This document shows positions 1 through 9,330 of a DNA stretch of 9,748 nucleotides, one piece after another (position 1 is the stretch's first letter; each line of letters starts with the position of its first letter). The position numbers and the translations under genes were made by a program. Under the pieces are notes generated by a model that saw nothing but the letters and a program-made list of their open reading frames with translations, did not search any database and was not told the origin of the DNA. Source of the stretch: an archaeon. GTDB lineage: Archaea > Hydrothermarchaeota > Hydrothermarchaeia > JALTZZ01 > JALUTC01. Where the stretch lies: contig JALTZH010000211.1 of assembly GCA_027051265.1 (NCBI GenBank), forward strand, positions 1 to 9,748, given 5' to 3'.

Positions 1-204
1 ATATAATATCCCTAAAAACATCATGTAAACTATCGCCCATTTGCTTAATAACATGTAATCACCCACCAAATCCTATAACAAAAATATAATATCATGCACA
101 TTATAAAAACTCTCGCACAATGCTCCGTCACGGAATTTAATCTTTTCCTTATCTATTCTTCTAAACATTACTTCCTTTATTTCTTTATTAAATTTTTCTT
201 TCTA
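1..204 (-). pseudogene. Possible degraded or edge-truncated coding remnant, unidentified
   Basis: Read on the minus strand from 201, one frame stays open to the window edge except for a single TAG at 75-73. Its first part has an ATG at 168 followed by 30 codons (beginning MFRRIDKEKIKFRDG) with a purine-first codon pattern typical of coding DNA. After the TAG the same frame gives 24 codons to the edge, including an ATG at 54 preceded by a GGTGA. A second minus frame from an ATG at 40 (MGDSLHDVFRDII) also looks coding-like and runs off the edge. So this could be a decayed gene with a stop and a frameshift, or simply the 5' end of a gene lying mostly outside the window. I do not recognise the product. 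The open frames are short and chance is a real alternative. Confidence 0.2.
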
Positions 205-353
205 AGAGAATATAGAAATATATAAGCTTGAAGAAGTTTAATAGTAAATTCCTAACTGTTTTATACACAACAGAAATCTTAAAAATATATTAAAATACAT
301 TTTTGATAATATTCCATGAACATTATTATAATCCGTTTCTTTTTAAATTTTTA

Positions 354-373
354 TTTGATAATATATTATCAAA
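354..373. repeat. Perfect 20-bp palindrome TTTGATAATATATTATCAAA
   Basis: The 20 bases equal their own reverse complement. Half of it (TTTGATAATAT) recurs as a direct repeat at 302-312, 52 bp away, close to five helical turns. It lies 17 nt beyond the 3' end of tRNA-Gly in the direction of tRNA transcription. It could be an operator for a dimeric regulator or a hairpin near a tRNA 3' end. In such AT-rich DNA a fortuitous AT palindrome is possible, although the internal G and C pair correctly. Confidence 0.45.
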
Positions 374-390
374 ATTAATAAAAGATATGA
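374..390 (-). terminator. Probable T-rich terminator after tRNA-Gly
   Basis: Directly after the tRNA-Gly discriminator base the minus strand reads TCATATCTTTTATTAATTT. The oligo-T tracts fit archaeal intrinsic termination, which relies on T-runs rather than an obligatory hairpin. The palindrome at 354-373 follows immediately. Confidence 0.4.
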
Positions 391-463
391 TGCGACCGCC
401 GGGATTTGAACCCGGGCCTTGGGTTTGGCAGACCCACGTCCTACCAGGCTAGACTACGGTCGC
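391..463 (-). tRNA. tRNA-Gly, anticodon GCC
   Basis: The minus strand folds into a complete 73-nt cloverleaf. It has a 7-bp acceptor stem GCGACCG/CGGTCGC, a D-arm GTCT-AGCCTGGTA-GGAC, an anticodon stem TGGGT/ACCCA around the loop CTGCCAA (anticodon GCC), a 4-nt variable loop, a T-arm CCGGG-TTCAAAT-CCCGG and discriminator A. All acceptor and T-stem pairs are canonical. No CCA is encoded and there is no intron. It lies 24 nt downstream of tRNA-Val on the same strand with no obvious promoter in the spacer, so the two are probably co-transcribed. The stems are far more G:C-rich than the surrounding DNA. Confidence 0.96.
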
Positions 464-487
464 AGTAATTAAAGGAGGTTAGAGATG

Positions 488-561
488 TGGGCTCGCCCGG
501 ATTTGAACCGGGGACCTCCACGTTGTAAGCGTGGCGTCCTACCAGGCTAGACCACGAGCCC
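488..561 (-). tRNA. tRNA-Val, anticodon UAC
   Basis: A complete 74-nt cloverleaf on the minus strand. It has an acceptor stem GGGCTCG/CGAGCCC, a D-arm GTCT-AGCCTGGTA-GGAC, an anticodon stem CCACG/CGTGG around the loop CTTACAA (anticodon TAC, reading GUA and by wobble other Val codons), a 5-nt variable loop AGGTC, a T-arm CCCGG-TTCAAAT-CCGGG and discriminator A. There is no intron and no encoded CCA. It is the first gene of the tRNA pair, with a TATA-like box about 30 nt upstream, and it is divergent from elp3. Its wobble base is U34, the position Elp3 enzymes modify. Confidence 0.96.
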
Positions 562-582
562 TTATTATTTATTATTACATTA

Positions 583-597
583 ATAATTTTTAAAATT
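583..597 (-). promoter_or_regulatory. TATA-like promoter of the tRNA-Val/tRNA-Gly unit
   Basis: On the minus strand the run AATTTTAAAAATT is centred about 30 nt before the 5' end of tRNA-Val, the spacing expected of an archaeal TATA box. Only 87 bp separate this tRNA from the divergent elp3 start, so both promoters share the gap. Confidence 0.5.
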
Positions 598-614
598 AAC
601 CATGATAATAATCA

Positions 615-640
615 CTTCTTAAAGAAGAGTATTTTTAAAT
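615..640 (+). promoter_or_regulatory. Promoter region of elp3 with a small dyad
   Basis: A near-palindrome CTTCTT-A-AAGAAG (615-627) contains CTTAAAGA centred about 28 nt before the ATG, which would give a leaderless transcript. A second TATA-like run, ATTTTTAAAT (631-640), is only about 13 nt from the ATG. No Shine-Dalgarno sequence precedes the start. Which element is the real TATA box is uncertain; the dyad could be an operator overlapping it. Confidence 0.4.
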
Positions 641-648
641 CTTTTTTT

Positions 649-2229
649 ATGATTAAACAGTTAATAGAAGAATTGAGGAAGGAATTGATAAAAACAAGCA
701 GCGATATGGAAGCTAAAGATATCATAGAGAGAGTTAAGGCTAGATATGCTAAGAGGTATGGACTAAAAAAACTTCCATCGAATTCCTTATTATTAAGATA
801 CGTAAACGATGAAACTTTAAAAAAATATCTAAGGAGAAAAAATGTCAGAACAATTTCAGGTGTTGCTGTAGTTGCTTTAATGGCAAAACCTTTTGAATGT
901 CCAGGAAGATGTATTTATTGTCCTAGAGGTGAAGATTCGCCACAAAGTTATACCGGATTAGAACCTGCTACGTTAAGGGCAAAAAGGTTGAATTATGATC
1001 CGTATGAACAAGTATACGATAGATTATCTGCATTAAATGCTATAGGTCATAGCGTTGAAAAGGTTGAGATAATAATAATGGGAGGAACATTTTTAGCAAC
1101 ACCTTTAGATTATCAGAGAGATTTTGTTGCAAGAATTTATAAAGCATTAAACGATTATGGTAAAGGAATTCATAACAACGTAAGCGTTCGATTGGAAGAT
1201 GCTATAAGAGAAAACGAAACATCCAAGGTTAGGTGTGTTGGATTAACAATAGAAACAAGACCAGATTTTTCTAAAGAGAAACATGTTGATCTGATGCTAG
1301 ATTATGGTACAACAAGAGTTGAACTCGGTGTACAAACTTTAGACGATAAGGTTTATAAAATAGTGAAACGAGGACATACAATAAGAGATGTAATAGAAGC
1401 AACAAGGATATTAAAGGATTCAGGTTTAAAAGTATGCTATCATATGATGCCTGGATTGTTTAAGGATATAGATGAGGATATAGAAATGTTTAAAGAATTG
1501 TTCGAAAATCCTGATTTCAGACCAGATATGTTAAAGATATATCCAACATTAGTACTTAAAGGAACAGAGCTTTATAATTATTGGAAGGAAGGAAAGTTTA
1601 AAGCATATACGGATGAAGAGGCGTTGGAATTGATCGTTAAGATAAAAAAACTTATACCTAAATATGTAAGAATAATGAGAATACAGAGAGATATTCCTAG
1701 TCAGTTAATCGTATCAGGCCCTAGAAAAAGTAATTTAGGAGAGCTCGTTTATAATAAGTTGAAAGAAAATGGTTTTAGATGTAAGTGTATTAGATGTAGA
1801 GAAATTGGACATCTCATGTATAAGGAAAATTATAAGATATCGGAAAATGATATACGTATTGATGTAATGGAATATGAAGCTTCGAATGGAACGGAATTCT
1901 TCTTGGAAGTAACCGACGGATATGCGTTGATCGCCTATTTAAGATTAAGATTTCCATCAGATGCTGCTCATAGAAAAGAGATAGATTCAAAAACTGCAAT
2001 TGTTAGAGAACTTAAAGTTGTTGGTGAATCTCTACCTATAGGAAAACGATACACAAATGCCTTTCAACATAAAGGTTTTGGTAGAATGTTGATGAAAAAG
2101 GCCGAAGAAATCGCAAGAGATAATGGTTATAAGAAAATATTGGTTACCAGCGCAATTGGAACAAGAGAGTATTACAGAAAACTGGGCTACAAAAGAATTG
2201 GTTTCTATATGGGTAAAATCTTGGAATAG
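649..2229 (+). CDS. elp3: Elp3-family tRNA uridine(34) acetyltransferase (radical SAM + GNAT)
   Basis: The 526-residue protein matches archaeal Elp3 in length and domain order. An N-terminal helical region (1-60) includes a GL-K-PSN segment. A radical SAM domain follows with the cluster motif C84-x3-C88-x2-C91, then QSYTGLEP (99-106), GGTF (145-148) and ETRPD (202-206). A Cys-rich zinc-site segment lies at C378, C380 and C383. The C-terminal GNAT domain has an acetyl-CoA loop QHKGFGRMLM (473-482) and the REYYRKLGY segment (506-514). Elp3 attaches a carboxymethyl-type group to C5 of wobble U34 in tRNAs using acetyl-CoA and SAM; archaea have Elp3 without the other Elongator subunits. The ATG at 649 gives the expected N-terminus and no SD is present. 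The ATP-grasp gene follows 7 nt after the stop. The divergent neighbour tRNA-Val(UAC) is a potential substrate. Confidence 0.95.
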   Translation: MIKQLIEELRKELIKTSSDMEAKDIIERVKARYAKRYGLKKLPSNSLLLRYVNDETLKKYLRRKNVRTISGVAVVALMAKPFECPGRCIYCPRGEDSPQSYTGLEPATLRAKRLNYDPYEQVYDRLSALNAIGHSVEKVEIIIMGGTFLATPLDYQRDFVARIYKALNDYGKGIHNNVSVRLEDAIRENETSKVRCVGLTIETRPDFSKEKHVDLMLDYGTTRVELGVQTLDDKVYKIVKRGHTIRDVIEATRILKDSGLKVCYHMMPGLFKDIDEDIEMFKELFENPDFRPDMLKIYPTLVLKGTELYNYWKEGKFKAYTDEEALELIVKIKKLIPKYVRIMRIQRDIPSQLIVSGPRKSNLGELVYNKLKENGFRCKCIRCREIGHLMYKENYKISENDIRIDVMEYEASNGTEFFLEVTDGYALIAYLRLRFPSDAAHRKEIDSKTAIVRELKVVGESLPIGKRYTNAFQHKGFGRMLMKKAEEIARDNGYKKILVTSAIGTREYYRKLGYKRIGFYMGKILE

Positions 2230-2236
2230 ATTATTT

Positions 2237-3382
2237 ATGAATGTTTTAATCGTTGGAAATTATATAAGACAGATGGTTGAATCCGCTTACAAATGTGGTT
2301 ATAACGTATATTCTATAAGTTATTTTAATGATATAGATCTTTACAAATATTCTAATGTTAATATATCTTATTTAAAAAATATAATTGAAACAAAAAGTTT
2401 GAGAGAAAAAAATTCAACGGTTAAAAGTTTTTTCAGAGATGCTATTGAAAAGATCTTATCAAATTATAGAGTAGATTTCGTTGTACCAAAAATTAACGAG
2501 GAATACATAGAGAAAATTTGCAACATGTATGGAGTTAAAGTTGTGGGAAACGATTTTAAGAAACTGAATTTATTAAAGGATAAAGTTTATGTTTATAAAA
2601 TCTGTGAGGAATTAAACATTCCTATACCAGATTATATTGTAGCAAAAGGAGAAGATAAAGCGTATGAATTCGTTAGAGAACATGGTGACGTTATAATAAA
2701 ACCAAGGGATGGATCCGGTGGATACGATGTGTTTAGGATAAAAGATATAAAAAAATTAGATAAGAGTAAATTAACGAACGATTATCTTCTTCAAGAATAT
2801 ATCAATGGAGAATCCCTAAGTATAAATATTTATAGTAATGGTAGAGATTTAAAACTTCTTTTCGTTTCAAAACAACTTGTTGGTTTGAAAGAATTTGGTG
2901 CTGAAGAATTTAAGTATTGTGGAAATATAGGATTTTATTACACTAAAAGAATTAAGGAAGCATTCAATGCTTTTAAGAAATTGATCGAATATTTTGAATT
3001 AAAAGGAATAATGGGTGGAGATTTTATTTTAAGCAAAGGTAAAATATATCTGGTTGATTTTAATCCTAGAATACAATCCAGTTTTGAATGTATGGAACAT
3101 TGCTATAGAAAACCGTTCTTTAAGTATTATTTAAACGCTTTTGATGGAAGAGATATTGATAAAATGTATTTAAGAAGATCATGTGCTAAAATAATATTAT
3201 ATGCAAAAGACGATTGTAAAATATTGAAAGATTATTCTGGATATGCTAAAGATGTCCCGTTTAAAAACACTCTCGTGTTAAAAGGTGAACCAATGTTAAC
3301 GTTGATAAAATCCGGAAGAAATAGTTTTACATGTTATAACAAGATTAAGAAATTAAGTAGAAAAATATATCTTTCTATTTGA
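2237..3382 (+). CDS. ATP-grasp ligase, COG2232-like, substrate unknown
   Basis: The 381-residue protein opens with a beta-alpha nucleotide-fold segment, MNVLIVGNYIRQMVESAYKC, followed by GYNVYSISYFNDIDL (21-35), the pattern of the COG2232 family of predicted ATP-dependent carboligases. The ATP-grasp core shows the glycine-rich loop KPRDGSGG (155-162), the hinge segment LLQEYINGESLSI (184-196) and acidic metal ligands in GGDF (260-263) and LVDFNPRIQ (272-280: D274, N276). Such enzymes form an amide or peptide-type bond through an acyl-phosphate. Members of this family occur in methanogens and C1-metabolising bacteria, but the substrate cannot be deduced here. The ATG at 2237 is preferred: an in-frame ATG at 2123 would add 38 residues encoded inside elp3 with no family match. 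It lies 7 nt after elp3, probably co-transcribed, and ends 10 nt from the convergent hisG. Confidence 0.8.
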   Translation: MNVLIVGNYIRQMVESAYKCGYNVYSISYFNDIDLYKYSNVNISYLKNIIETKSLREKNSTVKSFFRDAIEKILSNYRVDFVVPKINEEYIEKICNMYGVKVVGNDFKKLNLLKDKVYVYKICEELNIPIPDYIVAKGEDKAYEFVREHGDVIIKPRDGSGGYDVFRIKDIKKLDKSKLTNDYLLQEYINGESLSINIYSNGRDLKLLFVSKQLVGLKEFGAEEFKYCGNIGFYYTKRIKEAFNAFKKLIEYFELKGIMGGDFILSKGKIYLVDFNPRIQSSFECMEHCYRKPFFKYYLNAFDGRDIDKMYLRRSCAKIILYAKDDCKILKDYSGYAKDVPFKNTLVLKGEPMLTLIKSGRNSFTCYNKIKKLSRKIYLSI

Positions 3383-3392
3383 AAAATTAAAA

Positions 3393-4250
3393 TCATGGTA
3401 TTAATCTTTCTATCGGTACAACAAGAATATCTTTGGCACCTATTTTTTTTGCTTTTATTATAACATCATAAACGTCTTTTTCATCAACAACAGCATGAAC
3501 GGCATACATAGGTTTATCACTCAACACCTTAGCTACGGTTGGACCAGCTAATCCTGGCATAATAGTTTTTATTTCATCTAAAATTTCTTCTGGAACATTC
3601 ATCATAACCAGTTTTTTATTTGTAGCATTTATAACTCCTTTTAAAAGCATAACTATTTCTTCTATTATATTTTTTTTAGTTTCTAAAGAATTCGTATTAG
3701 CTATAAGACATGCTTCCGTTTCAAGGATTTCTTCAACTATTTTCAAATTGTTCATTCTCAAAGTATTACCGGTTGTAACTAAATCAACAATTAGATCAGA
3801 AACTCCTATTAGAGGCATTATCTCCGTAGCTCCACTTACACTTATAATTTCAACGTCTATACCTTTTTTTTCAAAGAATTTTTTAGTAATATTCGGAAAT
3901 TCCGTAGCTATTCTTATCCTTTTTTTTCTTTCATAAATATCTTTGATGTTATCACCTTCTTTACATGCAACAACAAGCTTTGCTTTACCATAGTTGAGTT
4001 TAAGTAATACTTTAACGTTTAATCCACTTTCGATTACGATATCATATCCTGTTATACCTATGTCTGCAGATCCGCTGTAAACGATTTCTGGAATATCCTT
4101 TGCTCTTACGAATATAACCTTTATATCTTTATAGGAAGACTCTGTAAATAATTTTCTTGGTTCGATGTTTATATTTATACCTGACTTTGAAAGTAAGTTT
4201 ATAGTAGGTTCAAACAATCTTCCTTTGTTAGGAATTGCAATCGTTATCAT
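3393..4250 (-). CDS. hisG: ATP phosphoribosyltransferase, long form (HisG-L)
   Basis: HisG condenses ATP with PRPP to phosphoribosyl-ATP, the committed step of histidine synthesis. The 285-residue protein begins ITIAIPNKGRLFEPTINLL as the family does. It has the SADIGITGYD segment (61-70) and the PRPP-binding loop region SGATEIMPLIGVSDLIVDLV followed by TTGNTL (139-164). It then has a C-terminal regulatory domain with MPGLAGPTVA (231-240) and a final ACT-like fold ending VVPIERLIP. The extra C-terminal domain marks the long, histidine-feedback-regulated form, which needs no HisZ partner. The ATG is 1 nt after the stop of the RPA-like gene and has no Shine-Dalgarno sequence, so translation is probably coupled. 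It is the last gene of the DUF151-RPA-hisG operon; no other his gene is in the window. Confidence 0.95.
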   Translation of the reverse strand: MITIAIPNKGRLFEPTINLLSKSGININIEPRKLFTESSYKDIKVIFVRAKDIPEIVYSGSADIGITGYDIVIESGLNVKVLLKLNYGKAKLVVACKEGDNIKDIYERKKRIRIATEFPNITKKFFEKKGIDVEIISVSGATEIMPLIGVSDLIVDLVTTGNTLRMNNLKIVEEILETEACLIANTNSLETKKNIIEEIVMLLKGVINATNKKLVMMNVPEEILDEIKTIMPGLAGPTVAKVLSDKPMYAVHAVVDEKDVYDVIIKAKKIGAKDILVVPIERLIP

Positions 4251-4251
4251 A

Positions 4252-5502
4252 TTATTTTATGTTCAGTAAATTTTTTGCCTCATTTATTAAATTGTTCAAT
4301 TCTTTAACGTAATCAATATTAAACGAAAAAATATCAACAGTGATATCCTTTCCATATTCTGTTTCTTTACATCTACCTATCACGATTATCTCTTTCCCTA
4401 TTAATTCCTGTTTTTTCTCTTCGATAATTTCGTCTATATTTTCAGATTCAAGTAATTCTTCAAGTGGAACGTTTAACAAATCTTCAGCAACTCTATTGAA
4501 AAATACCAATCTAGCAACTTCGGTAGAATCATCCAGTAAAACATTGATTAGGAATAGATTTTTTTCTGGGATTCTTTTATAATTTCTTACATCAACTATT
4601 ATTCCTTTTACTTCCGCAATTTCTCCATCTTTTAGTTCGATGATGTTTTTTCTAAGGTTCTTCTCCTTAATTTCGATATCTTTTTCATATGGTATCAGTT
4701 TACCTAACTTTCCTAATACCAATTCTTTTTCTCCGAATCTTTCTCTCACATATGCATTGATAATTTTAATCGTTTCTCCTTCTCTTAATTTTTTAAGAAC
4801 TTCGACGTTTTCATCCCATAGGCTTAGTCTTATCTTTCCAGTATCATCGGCTATTATAACGTTTGCAACTTTAGTAACGCTACCATCCACCCTTTGTACT
4901 TCTCTAATAGGTAATATTTTTAAAATTTTTGCTATTAACGTTACGTTAAACATGTTTGAAGACAGTTGTGAAATCTTAACATTTTCTCCAACTGGGATAT
5001 TAATATCAATACCTTCTGGATTAATCTTTATGATTGTGCTATTGGTAACATGAAGTTCTACATCTCCGAATTTATTTTCTTTAACTGCAGCGTTTATTAA
5101 TTTTATTATATCACCTTCTTTTATATTTTCGCTTTCAATATACTTTTCAACATCTTTGTTCCAAAATACCAATCGTATTCTTCCTGTATTATCGGCAAGT
5201 ATTAGTGAGCAAACCTTCCCACTACCACTTTTCCTTTCAAAGATTTTAGGTTGAAATATTTTTAAAACTTTACCAACGACGTTCACATAACTTCTATCGG
5301 ATGTAATTTCTCCAATTTTAACATCTTTTGATCGTTCTGAGACAAATAAATTTATACCAAGCTCATTTGCAATAAGATATAAAGCACCTTCATCGGTTAA
5401 GAATTTAAATTTCCGTTTCTTTTCTTCTATTAACTTATAGACATCTTCCCTACTTATATTACATCTTTCAATTATTATGTTAATCAAATCTTCAATATTC
5501 AT
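4252..5502 (-). CDS. RPA-like single-stranded DNA-binding protein, three OB folds
   Basis: The 416-residue protein starts with the helical module typical of euryarchaeal RPA (ISREDVYKLIEEKKRKF, 17-33; LTDEGALYLIANELGI, 35-50). Three OB-fold segments follow at about 70-160, 183-272 and 290-395. The first two carry the hallmark strands SLILADNTGRIRLVFW (99-114) and VIIADDTGKIRLSLW (215-229). The third is more divergent (LINVLLDDSTEVARLVFF) and I see no Cys4 zinc finger, which some archaeal RPAs have. Such proteins coat ssDNA in replication, repair and recombination. The start ATG overlaps the DUF151 stop in an ATGA (5499-5502), and hisG follows after 1 nt, so expression of all three is coupled. 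The exact paralogue (RPA41-like, RPA1-like) cannot be settled by eye. Confidence 0.88.
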   Translation of the reverse strand: MNIEDLINIIIERCNISREDVYKLIEEKKRKFKFLTDEGALYLIANELGINLFVSERSKDVKIGEITSDRSYVNVVGKVLKIFQPKIFERKSGSGKVCSLILADNTGRIRLVFWNKDVEKYIESENIKEGDIIKLINAAVKENKFGDVELHVTNSTIIKINPEGIDINIPVGENVKISQLSSNMFNVTLIAKILKILPIREVQRVDGSVTKVANVIIADDTGKIRLSLWDENVEVLKKLREGETIKIINAYVRERFGEKELVLGKLGKLIPYEKDIEIKEKNLRKNIIELKDGEIAEVKGIIVDVRNYKRIPEKNLFLINVLLDDSTEVARLVFFNRVAEDLLNVPLEELLESENIDEIIEEKKQELIGKEIIVIGRCKETEYGKDITVDIFSFNIDYVKELNNLINEAKNLLNIK

Positions 5503-5927
5503 ATTTCTAACTTTTCTTTATTAACACCAGCTTCATCTATAACCTTTTTGGATACATAGATTGGTGCATTTGTTCTTAAAGCTAATGCTATGCTATCACT
5601 AGGTCTTGCATCAAACTCATACTCATCTTTATCCTTTTTTAATATTAATCTAGCATAGAAAACACCTTCGTGTAAGTCATCTATAACTATCTTTTCAACC
5701 TTAATATCTAATCCGTTTAATATATTTATTAGGAGATCATGTGTTAATGGTCTTGGATATTGCATTTTTTCTAGTGCTAATTGTATAGAAAACGCTTCAG
5801 CTGTTCCTATATATATAGGGAGAACTTTTTCGCCACAATCCAGAAATACTACCGGAGACATTCCTTCCTTTGTATTTGTAACGTAAACTCCTAAGACTTT
5901 TGCAGATATGAAATTCTTTTCATCCAT
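5499..5927 (-). CDS. DUF151 / bifunctional-nuclease (BFN) family protein
   Basis: From the ATG at 5927 the protein is 142 residues, the usual size of the small archaeal DUF151 proteins. It shows the family signatures SPVVFLDCGEKVLPIYIGTAEA (24-45) and FDARPSDSIALALRTNAPIYV (105-125). Plant and bacterial BFN-domain proteins have been reported to have nuclease activity, but the role of the archaeal single-domain members is not established. An upstream in-frame ATG at 6005 would add 26 Lys/Asn/Ile-rich residues without family similarity and would swallow the TATA box, so 5927 is chosen. It heads the operon with the RPA-like gene (4-nt overlap) and hisG. Its pairing with an ssDNA-binding protein would fit a nucleic-acid role, which is inference only. 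Confidence 0.88.
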   Translation of the reverse strand: MDEKNFISAKVLGVYVTNTKEGMSPVVFLDCGEKVLPIYIGTAEAFSIQLALEKMQYPRPLTHDLLINILNGLDIKVEKIVIDDLHEGVFYARLILKKDKDEYEFDARPSDSIALALRTNAPIYVSKKVIDEAGVNKEKLEI

Positions 5928-5943
5928 AATAAAATTAAAAAGG

Positions 5944-5956
5944 ATTTTTAAATAAT
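5944..5956 (-). promoter_or_regulatory. TATA-like box of the DUF151-RPA-hisG operon
   Basis: The minus strand reads TTATTTAAAAAT, centred about 21-22 nt upstream of the ATG at 5927, with no Shine-Dalgarno sequence between. This predicts an essentially leaderless transcript and supports the 5927 start over 6005. Confidence 0.5.
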
Positions 5957-6054
5957 TTTTATTTCTTTTAATATTTTTAATAAGATATGATATATTCATT
6001 AACATTTATAAAAATGAGAAAAAATCTTGATAGGTTATGGATTAAGAAATAAAA

Positions 6055-6067
6055 GTTTTAAAATATA
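6055..6067 (+). promoter_or_regulatory. TATA-like box upstream of the DUF106 gene
   Basis: The run GTTTTAAAATATA is centred about 25 nt before the ATG at 6087, the spacing of a leaderless archaeal promoter. The 159-bp gap between the divergent starts at 5927 and 6087 holds both promoters and nothing else I can identify. Confidence 0.5.
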
Positions 6068-6086
6068 ACATCATTTATTTAATTTT

Positions 6087-6518
6087 ATGAAATTCTTCAT
6101 CGAAATATTGCTGATAGTATTGGCGCTAACTATTTTTGTGAATTATGTCTATTATAAAATATACTCGAGACCTGAAGTTAAGGTTCTTAAGGAGAAATTA
6201 AAAAAACTCCAAGATAAATTTAATGAAGCAAAATCTAGAAATAATACCAAAGAAATGTCAAAGATTATGAGAGAGATGTCAGAAATTAACAAAAAAATGC
6301 TCAAATATATGCTTGTCGCAAGTCTTTATACAATTTTTCCTATATTTTTAGCATTCTTTTACATTTCATCCAAAGCATATGCATTAAAGTTAACAAAAGT
6401 CGTAAAGTTACCGTTTTATATCTTTTTCATAGATTCGTTGGGATGGCTTGGATGGTATATATTTTGCTTTTTCACGCTATCAATCCTTACTAAAAGAATA
6501 TTTAAATTGGAATATTAA
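6087..6518 (+). CDS. DUF106 / EMC3-TMCO1 family membrane protein (Oxa1 superfamily)
   Basis: The 143-residue protein has the three-helix layout of archaeal DUF106 proteins. A first membrane helix lies at about 3-24, then a Lys/Glu-rich coiled-coil hairpin (about 32-70) facing the cytosol, a second helix (about 73-96) and a third (about 108-135). The third contains the conserved DSLGWLGWYIF segment (116-126). The family belongs to the Oxa1 superfamily with YidC, EMC3, Get1 and TMCO1, which help insert membrane proteins; the ribosome-facing coiled coil fits this. It is followed by the RFC gene after 17 nt. In many archaea the DUF106 gene sits in the secY-adk-cmk region, so its place next to RFC is a different arrangement. 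Confidence 0.87.
   Translation: MKFFIEILLIVLALTIFVNYVYYKIYSRPEVKVLKEKLKKLQDKFNEAKSRNNTKEMSKIMREMSEINKKMLKYMLVASLYTIFPIFLAFFYISSKAYALKLTKVVKLPFYIFFIDSLGWLGWYIFCFFTLSILTKRIFKLEY
6501..6508 (+). promoter_or_regulatory. Possible internal TATA box for the RFC gene
   Basis: TTTAAATT inside the last codons of the DUF106 gene is centred about 31 nt before the RFC ATG, and no Shine-Dalgarno sequence lies before that ATG. The RFC gene could therefore have its own leaderless transcript as well as read-through from the DUF106 gene. Confidence 0.3.
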
Positions 6519-6535
6519 AAATAACTTTATTTATT

Positions 6536-9301
<2,766 letters not shown>

Positions 9302-9330
9302 GTTTTTAACAATTTTTATTTTGGTTTTTT
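9302..9330 (+). terminator. T-rich terminator after the RFC gene
   Basis: Three T-runs (9303-9307, 9313-9317 and 9325-9330) follow the RFC stop codon. They fit archaeal oligo-T termination, and the later runs lie inside the 3' end of the convergent kinase gene. Confidence 0.4.

Larger units (their letters stand above)
205..390. other. AT-rich intergenic stretch, no gene seen
   Basis: No open frame of useful length or RNA gene is visible on either strand. The stretch contains a TATA-like run at about 217-228 on the minus strand, which could serve a gene to the left. It also contains a short 5-bp dyad at 254-271 (CTGTT...AACAG) and two copies of TTTGATAATAT, at 302-312 and 354-364, the second being half of a perfect palindrome. 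T-rich runs read leftward just past tRNA-Gly may end tRNA transcription. Confidence 0.5.

Noticed and set aside
254-271. Short hairpin CTGTT...AACAG as a possible small RNA
   Set aside because: Only five base pairs with an 8-nt loop in AT-rich DNA; no promoter-terminator pair or conserved RNA motif supports it.
470-486. A strong Shine-Dalgarno-like AAAGGAGGT followed by ATG between the two tRNAs on the plus strand
   Set aside because: The frame that follows runs antisense through tRNA-Val and stops within about 22 codons; it is most likely a chance match in the tRNA spacer.
440-555. An identical 18-nt stretch shared by the two tRNA genes
   Set aside because: It is the conserved D-arm (GTCTAGCCTGGTAGGACG) of archaeal tRNAs, not a separate repeat or attachment site.
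2123-2236. In-frame ATG at 2123 extending the ATP-grasp protein by 38 residues
   Set aside because: The extension is encoded within the GNAT domain of elp3 in another frame and has no match to the family; the family N-terminus MNVLIVG begins at 2237.
4640-5053. A 137-codon open frame on the plus strand
   Set aside because: It is antisense to the RPA-like gene, is Ser/Leu/Ile/Phe-rich as expected for a complement of A-rich coding DNA, and has no recognisable motif. Similar shorter antisense frames over elp3, hisG and RFC were dropped for the same reason.
5928-6005. Upstream ATG at 6005 for the DUF151 protein
   Set aside because: It would add 26 low-complexity residues and place the TATA-like box inside the coding region; the family N-terminus begins at the ATG at 5927.
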